From NCBI RefSeq assembly GCF_048564905.1, contig NC_132995.1:57714639-57778638 (forward strand): a DNA stretch of 64,000 nt. Direction: 5' to 3'. Positions 43,166 through 52,850 of this stretch are shown here, in pieces. Source of the stretch: Vicugna pacos. Its lineage: Eukaryota > Chordata > Mammalia > Artiodactyla > Camelidae. Made by a program: the position numbers and the translations under genes. The notes beneath the pieces are model-generated. The model was not told the origin of the DNA, searched no databases, and was given only the letters and a program-made list of their open reading frames with translations. Numbering within the stretch: the stretch's first letter is position 1; each line of letters opens with the position of its first letter.

Positions 43166-44499
43166 TCTGGGTAAATGAGGTAACACCACAGACTAAAGAA
43201 GTAAACAACTCCTTAATTAGCAGACTGAATGTTCAGATAGACCCAACTTGCCGCCCCCATGGATGCAAAGCGAGCAAGACCCAGCTTCCCGGTTCACTCA
43301 CAATGGGGGCCTTGTGCCAACACGGCAACGAGACGGCGAGTCTCTACCTGCAGCAAATACCGTCCCTGCCCTGCCCTTGATTCCCATGAAAGTTTACTAA
43401 GTTGGATAGAAAGAGAAACCAAAGAAAGCTGCAAAGCCCCTTTCCAAGGCTCCAAAATTCAGAGCCTTTAAGCCAAAGGCCCGGCTCACTTGGCTCTCAG
43501 TGTTGGCAGATGTAACTGGGAGACGACCCCTGTCCTTTGGGGCCACGTGGGCCCTGGTCCCAGAGCCTCTCTCCACTCTTGATAATATGGCTAAAGGCCT
43601 GCACAGGGGCCGCCGATCCCTGAAACGCCTTCCTGTGGGCAGTGACAGCAGCAGCTTTTAGAAAAGCACCTTGCAGGCCGGGGCTTGGGCCCCATGGTTT
43701 TCCATGACGAGGCTAGAATGGAGTCTCCCGGGCCCCAGCTCTGGCCAAACCGTTATCGAAGTCAATTTCCAAATAGAGTCAGCTCTCAATTATTCATAGA
43801 CTAATGGTTCCACCTCTCATTCCTCGTCACTCTTTCTCTTCCTGCTCTCTGCCAGCTGCCTTTCGGCTCTCCTCGTTCCTGCACCCACCAGAGCGGGAAC
43901 AGGCTGAGGACTGGAGGTCAGTCCGTGTTAGGCCTGTTAGCGATCACAGCGGAGGGTTTCTTTAAGGAGCAGGCTGGGTGGAATGTGGAATTCGAGCATT
44001 CTTGCTACTTTTGTTCCCATTTAGGGACAATATAGGACAGCCTTGATTTCTTTGAGCCCCTGTGCTAAGTCTTGCCAGGAGAAGAAATAGAAGAACTGAA
44101 ATCCACACATCCAGAGCCAGGTCCCAGGCTGCAGCCGGGAAGGCCTGCCCCGTGCTGCCCTGTCTTGCAGGCCTTGGGTACATGTGTGTACGCACCCAGA
44201 ATTTTCAAAGGACTGTCTCTCATGGTGGATGGGAGAAAAATGGGTTTTGAGATAAATGAAACACTCAGGGTTTTCCCTTCTTGAGTGGCTCGATTTTTAT
44301 ATTTCCACATCAAATCCATTAGCAAATAAAATATGAAAACAAATTGTAAAAATTCTCATTTACATACTATAGCCGTCACCACCTCTTTCCTAGCAAACAA
44401 GACTTCCAAGGCTGAGGGTGGGTTATATTCCCCCAGAACGACACCATAACTTCTCCTTATGTTATTATTAATAATAAATCCTCACTTATATTGACGCAT
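43166..44499. promoter_or_regulatory. Unique DNA, candidate conserved non-coding element
   Basis: About 1.3 kb free of recognised repeats. The part around 43755-43820 (with TCAATTTCCAAATAGAG and CAATTATTCATAGAC) looks like the dense, balanced sequence often seen in conserved enhancers. This is an impression only; plain unique DNA is equally possible. Open frames (up to 86 codons) are unremarkable. Confidence 0.2.
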
Positions 44500-44700
44500 A
44501 AGTGCCTGCTGCTATGTTACTTGAAACATACAGAAATATCTTATTTAGTCTTTCCAACTCCATGAGGTGGGAACTACTATTATTCCTGTTCGCAGCAAAT
44601 GAGACTTAGGGAGGTCAAGTCACCTACTCCAGCTTGCTCAGCAATGAAGGGGCCAAACAGACCATCTCACTCAGTCCCCGGACCCCACAGCCTTTGACCC
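44500..44700 (-). mobile_element. MIR SINE
   Basis: TTTAGTCTTTCCAACTCCATG, AGGTGGGAACTACTATTATTCC and GAGACTTAGGGAGGTCAAGTC follow the reverse MIR consensus. Confidence 0.72.
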
Positions 44701-44899
44701 ACCAAGCGTGCCACCTTTTCTACACTGTGGTCCACGGTACAGGATTTAGCCTCCTTTCTTGACCAAGATCACAACCACCACCACAACCTAAACCCCAGTT
44801 GTAACTGGGGGTCCCCAGCCCCTTTCCTGTCCTCTCCATGTGGCTTCCTGACCCCCAAGTGTCTAGCCTGGGGGCGCCTCTGCTCTGCTAGACCCTCCA
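44701..44899. other. Unique non-coding DNA
   Basis: Short single-copy gap with no feature. Confidence 0.4.
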
Positions 44900-45225
44900 T
44901 CCCATTGCCCAGTGCATGTTATGTGGTTCTTATATTTGTTCTTTCAAAATTGCTAATCTCACACTGTCATTTAGCTTTTCCTGTGCGTATGTCATCTCCC
45001 TAGAGTAGGAGTCTCACAGGAAGGGATGGGGTCACGGGTCATGCATATTGTAATTTGTCACTGTTCCTGGCATGATACTGGGCACAGAGTAAGCCCATAA
45101 CACTCATTTTCTGATTACTTAATCGACCGACTCAAAGGTAGGAACTTCTAGTGTATCTCTCATGGTATTTAACACAGCACAAGGCATATAGATACTCAAT
45201 ACAATTTTTGTTGACTGTTTGAGTG
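44900..45225 (+). mobile_element. L2 LINE 3' end(s)
   Basis: GTATGTCATCTCCCTAGAG, GAGTCTCACAGGAAGGGATGG and CCTGGCATGATACTGGGCAC match the sense L2 terminus (family: AAGCTCCATGAGGGCAGGG ... GCCTGGCACATAGTAGG). A second, weaker tail-like segment (45150-45225) may belong to another copy. Confidence 0.6.
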
Positions 45226-45257
45226 TCAGACTACCCAGAAAAAAGAAAGAGTGAATC

Positions 45258-45370
45258 CAATAGTTACTGAGCATCTACCATGTGGTTTACATGTACTATC
45301 TCATTTAAACTTCACACTAATTATGTGAAGTAAATACTGTCCCTACTTTTCATAAAGCCCCAAATCCACA
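45258..45370 (-). mobile_element. MIR SINE fragment
   Basis: ACTGAGCATCTACCATGTGG and TACTATCTCATTTAAACTTC are the reverse of the MIR 3' half. Confidence 0.65.
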
Positions 45371-46659
45371 TCTTGTGAAGGGTGATATCAGGGTTCACGA
45401 GTGGAGTCTGGGCAGCAGGGTGAGGAGACCTCGGGGACCTGAGGAGGTTGGTCTGGGACAATCAAGGATCACTCTTTGGGACACCCAGCAGTTAGTCATA
45501 TGGTGGGCAAAAAGGGCCCGGGGTCAGCCAGGCCAGGTCCTAGGAACAGCCTGAAGGTCTGGACTGGGTGTCTCAGCCAGCAGCCCCCAGGAGCTGCCCA
45601 TGGGGAGTTTCTGTCCCCCGACCTTGGACCTAGTTCTGACGCCAGGCTCTGCTCATGGCCAGCCTTTGTCTTTGAGCAAATGACAGAAACAACTCCAGCC
45701 CATTATTTTCCAATTGTTCCTGGACCCGAGCTAGTTCCAGTTGGATAAATCTGTATCAGAACTGAGAGGAGGCTCCCTAGGAATCTGTGGGAATGTGGGG
45801 GAGCAGGCAAGATAAGAGACAGCAGGATTAAAAGATTTGACAAAGAAAACATTCGCTTCCATGGAACAATGCCCAGCAGGCTGGTTCTGAAGCATTTGTG
45901 GAGTGGGGTTTACATAGTCCGAGAGCAAAAGAGTTTGTGTTACCTCATCTTCTACAATGTTTCAAGTATGCAAGTCTTGCGGGAAATGGGGACCACAAGG
46001 GTTCTGGGAACCAGGGTTCCTAGTTCATCCTGCCAGGTCCCTGCTGGCAGATTCAGTACATGCCCGCTCCCGTCTCAAGTACTGAAATGTCCATTTCAAG
46101 TCTTAAGGGGAAGGTTGATTGACAGGTGAGACAGACAGACAGAGGGGAGGAGAGCCAAAGACAGTGCCTTACCCCTCGCCGCACCCCTGCCTCCGAATCC
46201 CCGCAGGGTGCACGCCCTTGCACAAAAGCTGCTCTATTCTGCTGAGAGGAGACAGAGCTGTCTTTGCCTGAGCTGCAAGAGGGGCCCCTAGACAGGGCTC
46301 TGCAGGTCCCTTCCTGTGCCATTTTCAGGAGTCTGGCCTTGACATCTTTCCTTGTTCACTGGTGCCTGTATAGAGTAGGTGTTCCCTGAATATTTGTCGA
46401 GTAAATTAGTTCACAGCACTTCAGATATGTCCGTTAACCCATCCCTCTCTGCAGCGCTGTGGCTGGTCCAGGGAGATCTGGTAGGCAAGTTGGAGGATGG
46501 GGGAGAGGGGCAGGCAAGGATCCACTAGACAGGTGTGATGCTCCTAGGTTCTCAGAGCGAGGACAGGGATTGGCTCTCGCAGACGTCCTTCCTTATAGAT
46601 GCAGAAACAAGACCCAGGAGGTGAGGGGACCACACACTCAGATCCAGCCTCCACATGCC
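45371..46659. other. Unique non-coding DNA
   Basis: About 1.3 kb of single-copy DNA. GTGCCTGTATAGAGTAGGTG near 46363-46382 may be an isolated L2 tail. Open frames of 83-90 codons have no known domain. Confidence 0.4.
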
Positions 46660-47130
46660 CCATCCCTCCCCTGCTTAAGCCTCTTTAGCCCCTTTAATTA
46701 CTCCCTGTAGCGTATCAAGTCCTACCTCCTTTGCCTGGTACCCAAGGTCCCTCCAGACCCTCCCCTGACTTAACTCTCCAATCTCGATTCTCCTCACACC
46801 TCACACCCTCCACTTCTTTTAGTACTTCTAGTACTTTGAGGTTCCTCTACCTCCATGGCCCTTCTCTTTTTCCCCTCTTCATTTGAGAAACTTCTCAATT
46901 TGGATTCTACTGTCATCACCTCCTCTGAGAAGTCTTCCCGGAATGCCTCTAGGCAGGCTTAGAGGTGCCCTGTCCTTGAGTCTCACAGCGCCTTGTGCTT
47001 TTCTTTGTACTTAGCACCAGCAACGGTGCCTGCCTGGCTTCCTCCTTCTTCTTCCTGGGAGATCTTTGAGAGAAAGGGTCTTATCTTTCACCCCCAGTGC
47101 TGCTTGCCTGCCACAGAGCAAGGGCTCAGG
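46660..47130 (+). mobile_element. L2 LINE 3' region
   Basis: Consensus blocks in sense order: CCCTGCTTAAGCCTCTTTAG, CTTTGCCTGGTACCCAAGG, a CTCCAGACCCTCCCC block, ACCTCCTCTGAGAAGTCTTCC, CTCACAGCGCCTTGTGC and GCCACAGAGCAAGGGCTCAG. It is long but diverged and has no usable frame. Confidence 0.68.
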
Positions 47131-47159
47131 GAATGTTGACTGACAATAGCTACTAGTTA

Positions 47160-47262
47160 TCCAAAATAAGCACTTTTAAAAACCTCTTTTCTTATCTTAA
47201 GTCATCAAATCCTTACAACAACAACCCTACAGAAGTAGATTATTGTGATGTTTATTATTTTA
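47160..47262 (-). mobile_element. MIR SINE fragment
   Basis: CTTATCTTAAGTCATCAAATCC and TTACAACAACAACCCTACAG are the reverse of the MIR 3' half. Confidence 0.55.
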
Positions 47263-47379
47263 AAAGCATGTTATTACAATAATGATGGCCATCTCATTTG
47301 ATAGGAGGGGAAAGGAAAGTACAGGCCCCTGCCCGCCAGAGCCTCTTCCCTCTGCCACTCTTGTGCCAAGCTCATCCTT
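47263..47379. other. Unique non-coding DNA
   Basis: Short single-copy gap. Nothing recognised. Confidence 0.35.
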
Positions 47380-47715
47380 GCCTTCTCAGGAGTGTTCCCC
47401 CTCCTCACAGCCTTTTCCAATTACAACTCTCTCTCCAGTCTCAGTCACATTTTCCATGACACTTTCTATGCCCTCTGGCCCGACAGCCGCTCCTGACCAC
47501 CCCCTCCCTCCCCACTACAGCATCAACACCAGTGTCTGACACATTGTGATTTCTCCCTAATTTGTGTCCTAACTTCGCCATCTTCCCAACATAAAGGATG
47601 CTATGTGCTCCCTCAGGCCAGGGTCTGTGTCTTCTGTTCTTTTTGTCTTCCCTCCCTAGTGCCCAGAAGACTATTACGGGCATGAGAAGTGCTCAGTAAA
47701 TTCTTACTGATACTT
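47380..47715 (+). mobile_element. L2 LINE 3' end
   Basis: CTCAGGCCAGGGTCTGTGTC, TCCCTCCCTAGTGCCCAGAAG and AGAAGTGCTCAGTAAATTC match the sense L2 terminus. Its final bases were used as target by the next L1. Confidence 0.6.
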
Positions 47716-48018
47716 CGTAAGTCAGACAGAGAAAGACAAATATCATACAATATCACTTTTATGTGGAATCTTAAAAAATGATGCAAATGAACTTATTTGC
47801 AAAACAGAAACAGACTCACAGACATAGAAAACAAATTTGTGGTTACCAAAGGGGGAAGGGGGGAGGGATAAATTAGGAGTTTGGGATTAGCAGATACAAA
47901 CTACTATGTATAAAATAGATACACAACAAAGACCTACTGTATAGCACAGGGAACTATATTCAATAGCTCGTAATAACCTATAATGAAAAAGAATATGAAA
48001 AGGAACATATACATATAT

Positions 48019-48083
<65 letters not shown>

Positions 48084-48142
48084 TGAATCACTATGCTGTA
48101 CACCAGAAACTAACACAACATTGTAAATCAAATATAGTTCAA
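47716..48142 (+). mobile_element. L1 3' UTR inserted in L2 tail
   Basis: Only the 3' UTR: GTAAGTCAGACAGAGAAAGAC, ACCAAAGGGGGAAGGG, GTATAGCACAGGGAACTATA, a long AC/AT run, and CTGTACACCAGAAACTAAC. Flanks share TAAATTCTTACTGATACTT (47697-47715) and TAAATACTTACCGATACTT (48143-48161), 17 of 19 bases the same, fitting a target-site duplication. Confidence 0.9.
48019..48079. repeat. (AC)n(AT)n microsatellite in L1 tail
   Basis: Ten AC steps pass into about twenty AT steps. Other L1 copies in this window have a much shorter AT run at the same 3' UTR position. Confidence 0.95.
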
Positions 48143-48161
48143 TAAATACTTACCGATACTT

Positions 48162-48659
48162 TGAACAAAATGCCCAGAAGTTCTGTGCATCTCGGCAGAT
48201 GAATGTTGCTATTTGCCGTCATCCTAATGGTCTGTAGCTCTTTTGCTAGACGTCTGTGTTCTCATCTCGGGGTTTACAGACGGCAGACCAGGTCTGGGGA
48301 CATTTGGATATAACGTGAGGTTCTTTGTCCCATTGCCTGCAGGTCTCTGAGTCATTGAACTCTTCTTTTTCTCACTCTTCCTTTGATTTCCTTTCCCAAC
48401 TCCTGGAGGGAGAAGACGAGTTGGTTTAATACAAAACATTATCAAAGTTGAGTTGCACTAGAGAGAGGCACATGAAATAGAAGAAAGTGCCCAGGAAAGA
48501 GGCTTGTGGACCAGCTGGGGAATGGGATCACGTGTGCCACCCCTGCCTTTCTGAGAACCTTCTCATAATGGCCCAGCGACCCAGCAGACTCTCATCCCAG
48601 CCCGTTTGGATGAGCCCATTGGAAGACAAGAGAATCGGAGGTGAGAGACCGCTTACTAT
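48162..48659. other. Unique non-coding DNA
   Basis: Single-copy sequence with no recognised feature. Confidence 0.4.
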
Positions 48660-48810
48660 GCATGTGACTGGAGCCAGTCAACCTCTCTCCGGATTTCAGA
48701 ATTCTTACATGAAAAATGAAGTAATAATGTCTAGCCTACCTACTTCATAGGGGGGCTGTTGTATGGATTAAATGGAAAAAGTATGTGAGAGTACTCTGTG
48801 CACAAAAAGT
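48660..48810 (+). mobile_element. MIR SINE
   Basis: CCAGTCAACCTCTCTCCGG, GTCTAGCCTACCTACTTCATAG and GTTGTATGGATTAAATGG follow the sense MIR consensus. Confidence 0.68.
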
Positions 48811-48814
48811 CATT

Positions 48815-48965
48815 AAATTCATTCATTTGATGAGTATTAATTGAGCACCTACTATGCACCAGACCCTGAGCTTAGCCAATGAGAATACTACAGACAGCAT
48901 CATACCAATGCATGTTCTTCCTGCCCTCCTGCAGCCCACAGTCCCATGGGGAAATGGCTTTCCTC
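48815..48965 (-). mobile_element. L2 LINE 3' end
   Basis: TTCATTCATTTGATGAG, TATTAATTGAGCACCTACTATG and CACCAGACCCTGAGC are the reverse of the L2 terminus; a CTGCCCTCCTGCAGCCCACAG block follows in the right order. Confidence 0.72.
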
Positions 48966-49082
48966 AGGTGATCACACTGTTGGAGAACGACTCAGTTGGA
49001 TTTTAGGAAAGGAACGCTGTTCCGCGAGAGCGGAAAAGAAAGAGACCACGTGACACGCCTTGTTGCTGCTGTTGTAACCTAG
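48966..49082. other. Unique non-coding DNA
   Basis: Short single-copy gap. Nothing recognised. Confidence 0.35.
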
Positions 49083-49268
49083 GCAGTGGCTCTCAAGTTT
49101 TGAACTGGGAGAGCCACCAGGGACGCTTGTTTAGCATGTCAATCCCGCCCCGCCCTCATCCCCAGGGAGACTGATTTAATAGGTCTAGAATCTTCTCCCC
49201 ATATTTATATTTTTATCTCACTCTTCCATCTCAGTCCTCTAAGTGATTCTCATGCAAACGACCCTTAG
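49083..49268 (+). mobile_element. hAT-Charlie-type MITE fragment
   Basis: Left end GGCAGTGGCTCTCAAG is a hAT-type terminus, followed by decayed blocks GAGACTGATTTAATAGGTC and AGTGATTCTCATGC. It matches the small non-autonomous group with the TTCAGTAGGTCTGG body. The right terminus appears lost. Confidence 0.6.
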
Positions 49269-49349
49269 TCCAATTTTAAGCAGGAGTGATTCTTAGGAGA
49301 TAATTTAGGAGATCTCCAGGATAATTGTGTGTTCCTAAGCTGATTTCAC

Positions 49350-49462
49350 TCCCAGCTGTTTCTGAAGCTTGTCTGAGGAGACAACAGATTTTCCTCTTTG
49401 CTTAAGCTAGCTTGAGTTGGGTTTCTGTCACTTAAAAATGCCAACTCCTGACTAACTGACGT
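49350..49462 (+). mobile_element. Fossil LTR 3' end (ERVL/MaLR-like)
   Basis: TTTGCTTAAGCTAGCTTGAG, TTGGGTTTCTGTCACTTA and CTCCTGACTAACTG match the right end of the same old LTR type as at 5495-5690. Only this end is seen. An old fossil without genes. Confidence 0.5.
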
Positions 49463-49778
49463 CCCTTCTGATCTCTGCTGGCTGTATGCCAAATACACAA
49501 TCCACGGGGCCAAGTCATGACTTATGGTTGGAAAGAACATGTAGGGTCACTACCCATTCTCAGTCCCACGCCCACCCCCGCCTTCACAGCTCCTCTCGTT
49601 CACCTACAGGCTCTTTGTGAGCCTCTGGGATACATAAACATGCACAAAACGTGAACATCAGTGACCAATCACAAAATACTCATTTCGGACCAAACAAGAC
49701 TGCTACTCATGCCGAGGACTAAACACAAATGATTTTGGTGGGATGATTACTCCATATCACCAAACCACATGCGACGGG
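49463..49778. other. Unique non-coding DNA
   Basis: Single-copy sequence with no recognised feature. Confidence 0.4.
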
Positions 49779-50032
49779 GGTGCGGTGTTTGGATTCTGGA
49801 GTCAGACTATCTGGATTTGAATCCTGGCTCTTCTACTCCCTTCTGCTGGCTCCCTGATGGTAGCTGAAGTCACTTCATTTTCCTGAGGCTTGGTTTTTTT
49901 CATCTATAAAATGAGTATAATGAACAAGTCTTACAAGTTTGCTGTGAGGATTCAGTGCACTATTATATGTAAAGAACTTAGAGCCGTGCCTGGTACACAA
50001 TTAGGGCTCAATAAGTATTAGCTAATATGATG
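49779..50032 (+). mobile_element. Near full-length MIR SINE
   Basis: Head CTGGAGTCAGACTATCTGG with GGATTTGAATCCTGGCTC (B box), core TTTTTCATCTATAAAATGAG, then TTTGCTGTGAGGATTCAGTG and the tail GTGCCTGGTACACAATTAGG. The best preserved MIR of the window. Confidence 0.88.
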
Positions 50033-50454
50033 TGGATTTAAACAGGCCTGCAGTGACAGCACAACGTAGCGTTTCCCCAGCCTAATGACCTCTTCCCCAC
50101 ATTAGGAAATCTTGCTTGTAATTGCACTTCCCTTTCCCCTGCTAAAGAATTCTGTTTTCCATCTAGATCTACAATCTACCTCCTGTCTCCTAGAACTTAG
50201 GGCTTCCCAACTCCCCCACTTTCTGCCAATTCAGAGCCCTCTCCTCTTCAAGAACCCCTGAGTCTCTGGGATGCCCCTTCCTGTAACCTCAAGGCTGTAC
50301 TCTGAGCCTCTCTCACTGTGTATGTCACCTCCTGGGTCACAGAGAAGCTCCACGTACACCCGTGCCCCTGTGCCGAGCACACACCGTGCAGACCCCTGCA
50401 GCTGTATGCCAAGCACTAGCTAGCCGATGGCAGAACTCACTGAACTCGTACTTA
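50033..50454. other. Unique non-coding DNA
   Basis: Single-copy, pyrimidine-rich in its first half. No recognised feature. Confidence 0.4.
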
Positions 50455-50600
50455 AGCCCATGAACCTTGGTTCCCTCACTCGCCCATTGAGGATAATGAT
50501 ATCTACTTAACTGGATTGTTGTAAAAATGGAAGGTAAGGATACGTGCAAACCCCACGTTAATTCTCAGTAGCATTTACTATTGTAATTACTTTTATTATC
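50455..50600 (+). mobile_element. MIR SINE fragment
   Basis: CCTTGGTTCCCTCACTCGCCC, GGATAATGATATCTACTTAAC and GATTGTTGTAAAAATGGAAG follow the sense MIR 3' half. Confidence 0.6.
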
Positions 50601-50739
50601 TACATCTGTAGAGAAAATAAACCAAAAAGAATGGTTTGGAAAGATGAAGGCTAGACTTCAGTGCCTGCCCTGGTTCAAAGAACCCTTTTACCAGTCGCTA
50701 CCATCACTGCCATTTTGCTCTGTAACTTTTCTCTCTCTC

Positions 50740-51239
50740 TCTCTCGTAAAATACACATAAGATTAAAATGACCATCTTCACCACTTTAAAGTGTACAGTT
50801 CAGTTCTGTTAAGTGCATTCACATTGTTGTGCAACCAATCTCTAGAACTTGTCATCTTGCAAAACTAAAACTCTGTACCATTTAAACAACAACTCTGCAT
50901 TCACCTCCTCCCCCAGCCCCTGGCAGTCACCATTCTACTCTCTGTCCCTATGAATTTGGCGACTCGGGGGCCCTCATAAAGGAAAATCACACAATATTTG
51001 TCTTTCTGTGGCTAGCTCATTCACTTAGCAAAATGTCCTCGCCTTTCATCTGTGTTGTAGCATGTATCAGAATTTCCTTTCTTTTTAAGGTTGAATGATA
51101 TTCCATGGTATGAATAGACCACATTTTGTTATCCATTTATCTGTCAATGGACACTTGGTTTGCTTCCATCTTTTGGCTATTGTGACTAATGTTGACTCAA
51201 ATATGAGTGGACAAATATCTCATCAAGACGCTAATTTCA
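50740..51239 (-). mobile_element. Old L1, inverted (left part)
   Basis: Reverse-strand L1: AAAATGACCATCTTCACC, AAGTGTACAGTTCAGTTC, CACATTGTTGTGCAACC, TTGAATGATATTCCATGG and CTTCCATCTTTTGGCTATTG in the expected order. It is cut at 51239 by a younger L1 in the opposite orientation and resumes at 52329. Confidence 0.85.
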
Positions 51240-52328
51240 TCTGACATAAATCTTAGCAATGTTCTCCTAGGGCAATCTACCCAGGTAATAGAAATAAAAG
51301 CAAGAATAAACAAATGGGACCTAATTAAACTTACGAGATTTTGCACAGCAAAGGAAACCGCAAGCAAAACAGACAACCTATGAAATGGGAGAAAATATTT
51401 GCAAATGACGAGAATGACAAGGGCTTAATTTCCAGAATATATAAATAGCTCATACAACTTAATAAGAAAAAAACAACCAACCCAATCCAAAAATGGGCAG
51501 AAGACCTAAACAAGCAATTCTCTGATGAAGACATATAAATGGCCAATAGGCACATGCATAAATGCTCAATATCACTCATTATCAAAGAAATGCAAATCAA
51601 AACTATAATGAGGTATCACTTCACACCAGTCAGAATGGGCATCATGAAAAGATCCATAAACAATAAATACTAGGGAGGGTGTGGAGAAAACGGAACCCTG
51701 CTACACTGTTGGGAATATAGTTTGGTGCAGCCATTATGGAAAACAGTATGGAGATTCCTCAAAAAGCTAAAAATAGAGTTACTCTATGATCCAGCAATCC
51801 CACTCCTGAGCATATATCTGGAGGAAACCTTAATTCAAAAAGACACATGCACCCCAGTGTTCACAGCAACACTATTTACAACAGCCAAGACATGGAAACA
51901 ACCTAAATGTCCATCGACAGATGACTGGATTAAGAAGTAGTGGTATATTTATACAATAGAATACTACTTGGCCATAAAAAAGAATAAAATAATACCATTT
52001 GCAGCAACATGGATGGACTTGGAGATCATTATTCTAAGTGAAGTAAGCCAGAAAGAGAAAGAAAAATACCACATGAGATCACTTATATGTGGAATCTTAA
52101 AAGAAAAGAGACAAACTTACTTACAAACCAGAAACAGACTCACAGACATAGAAAACATCATTACCAGGGGGGAAGGGGGTGGAAAGGGACAAATTGGGAG
52201 TTTGAGATTTGCAAATACTAACTACTACATATAAAACAGATAAACAAGTTTATCCTGTATAGCACAGGGAACTATATGAAGTATCTTGTAGTAACTTATG
52301 GTTAAAAAGAATATGAAAATGAAAAAAG
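51240..52328 (+). mobile_element. 5'-truncated young L1 inserted in old L1
   Basis: The longest young L1 here. It starts late in ORF2 (TGACATAAATCTTAGCAATG, AATGGGACCTAATTAAACTTA) and keeps the ORF2 end and 3' UTR to GAATATGAAAATGAAAAAAG. A 14-base duplication, AGACGCTAATTTCA at 51226-51239 and AGACCCTAATTTCA at 52329-52342, has one mismatch. It is 5'-truncated and the ORF2 remnant is open only in pieces (72 and 88 codons), so it is inactive. Confidence 0.93.
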
Positions 52329-52505
52329 AGACCCTAATTTCAGTTCTTTGGGGGATATACCCAGAAGTGGAATCACTGGATCATACGGTAGTTCTATTTT
52401 CAGTATTTTGAGGAACTGCCATACTGTTTCCCCCAGTAGCTGGACCATTTTACATTTTCCCCAGCAAGGTACAGGGGTTGCCACATCCTTGTCAACGCCT
52501 GTTGT
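52329..52505 (-). mobile_element. Old L1, inverted (right part)
   Basis: ATACCCAGAAGTGGAATCACTG, TTGAGGAACTGCCATACTG and CAGTAGCTGGACCATTTTAC continue the inverted L1 begun at 50740. Confidence 0.85.
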
Positions 52506-52579
52506 TTTCTGCTTTCGTAAGTACTAGCCCTGCCAATGGGTGGGAGGCTTCCCATTACGCTCCTTAAACCCTGGCTTTC

Positions 52580-52597
52580 GGGGGTGGGGTGGGTGGG
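52580..52597 (+). repeat. Short-loop G-quadruplex motif
   Basis: Four G runs of 5, 4, 3 and 3 bases are separated by single T bases. Single-base loops give the most stable parallel quadruplexes, so this 18-base motif is a strong in vitro candidate. Confidence 0.7.
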
Positions 52598-52689
52598 TCT
52601 TCTCTGACCAAGGACAAGCTTCAGAAGCCGATTTCCAGACACTGATCCAGGAAAGTGGGCAGAGTCTTGACAGAGGGAACCCAGGCCCC

Positions 52690-52850
52690 ACTCCTGGGCC
52701 CTTAATTCATTTACTCTTCAGAATCACCCTAAACAGTAGTGATTTTATTTCACAGGTGAGAAAACAGATTGGAAAGGTGAAGCAGCCGGTCCAAGGGCAC
52801 ACAGCTGAAAAACTGGAGCTCGAACTGGGCCCCACAGCAGGTAGGTGCGT
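52690..52850 (-). mobile_element. MIR SINE
   Basis: TTCAGAATCACCCTAAACAG, TTTCACAGGTGAGAAAACAG and AGGGCACACAGCTGAAAAAC follow the reverse MIR consensus. The tRNA-like end is CTGGAGCTCGAACTGGGCCC. Confidence 0.75.
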
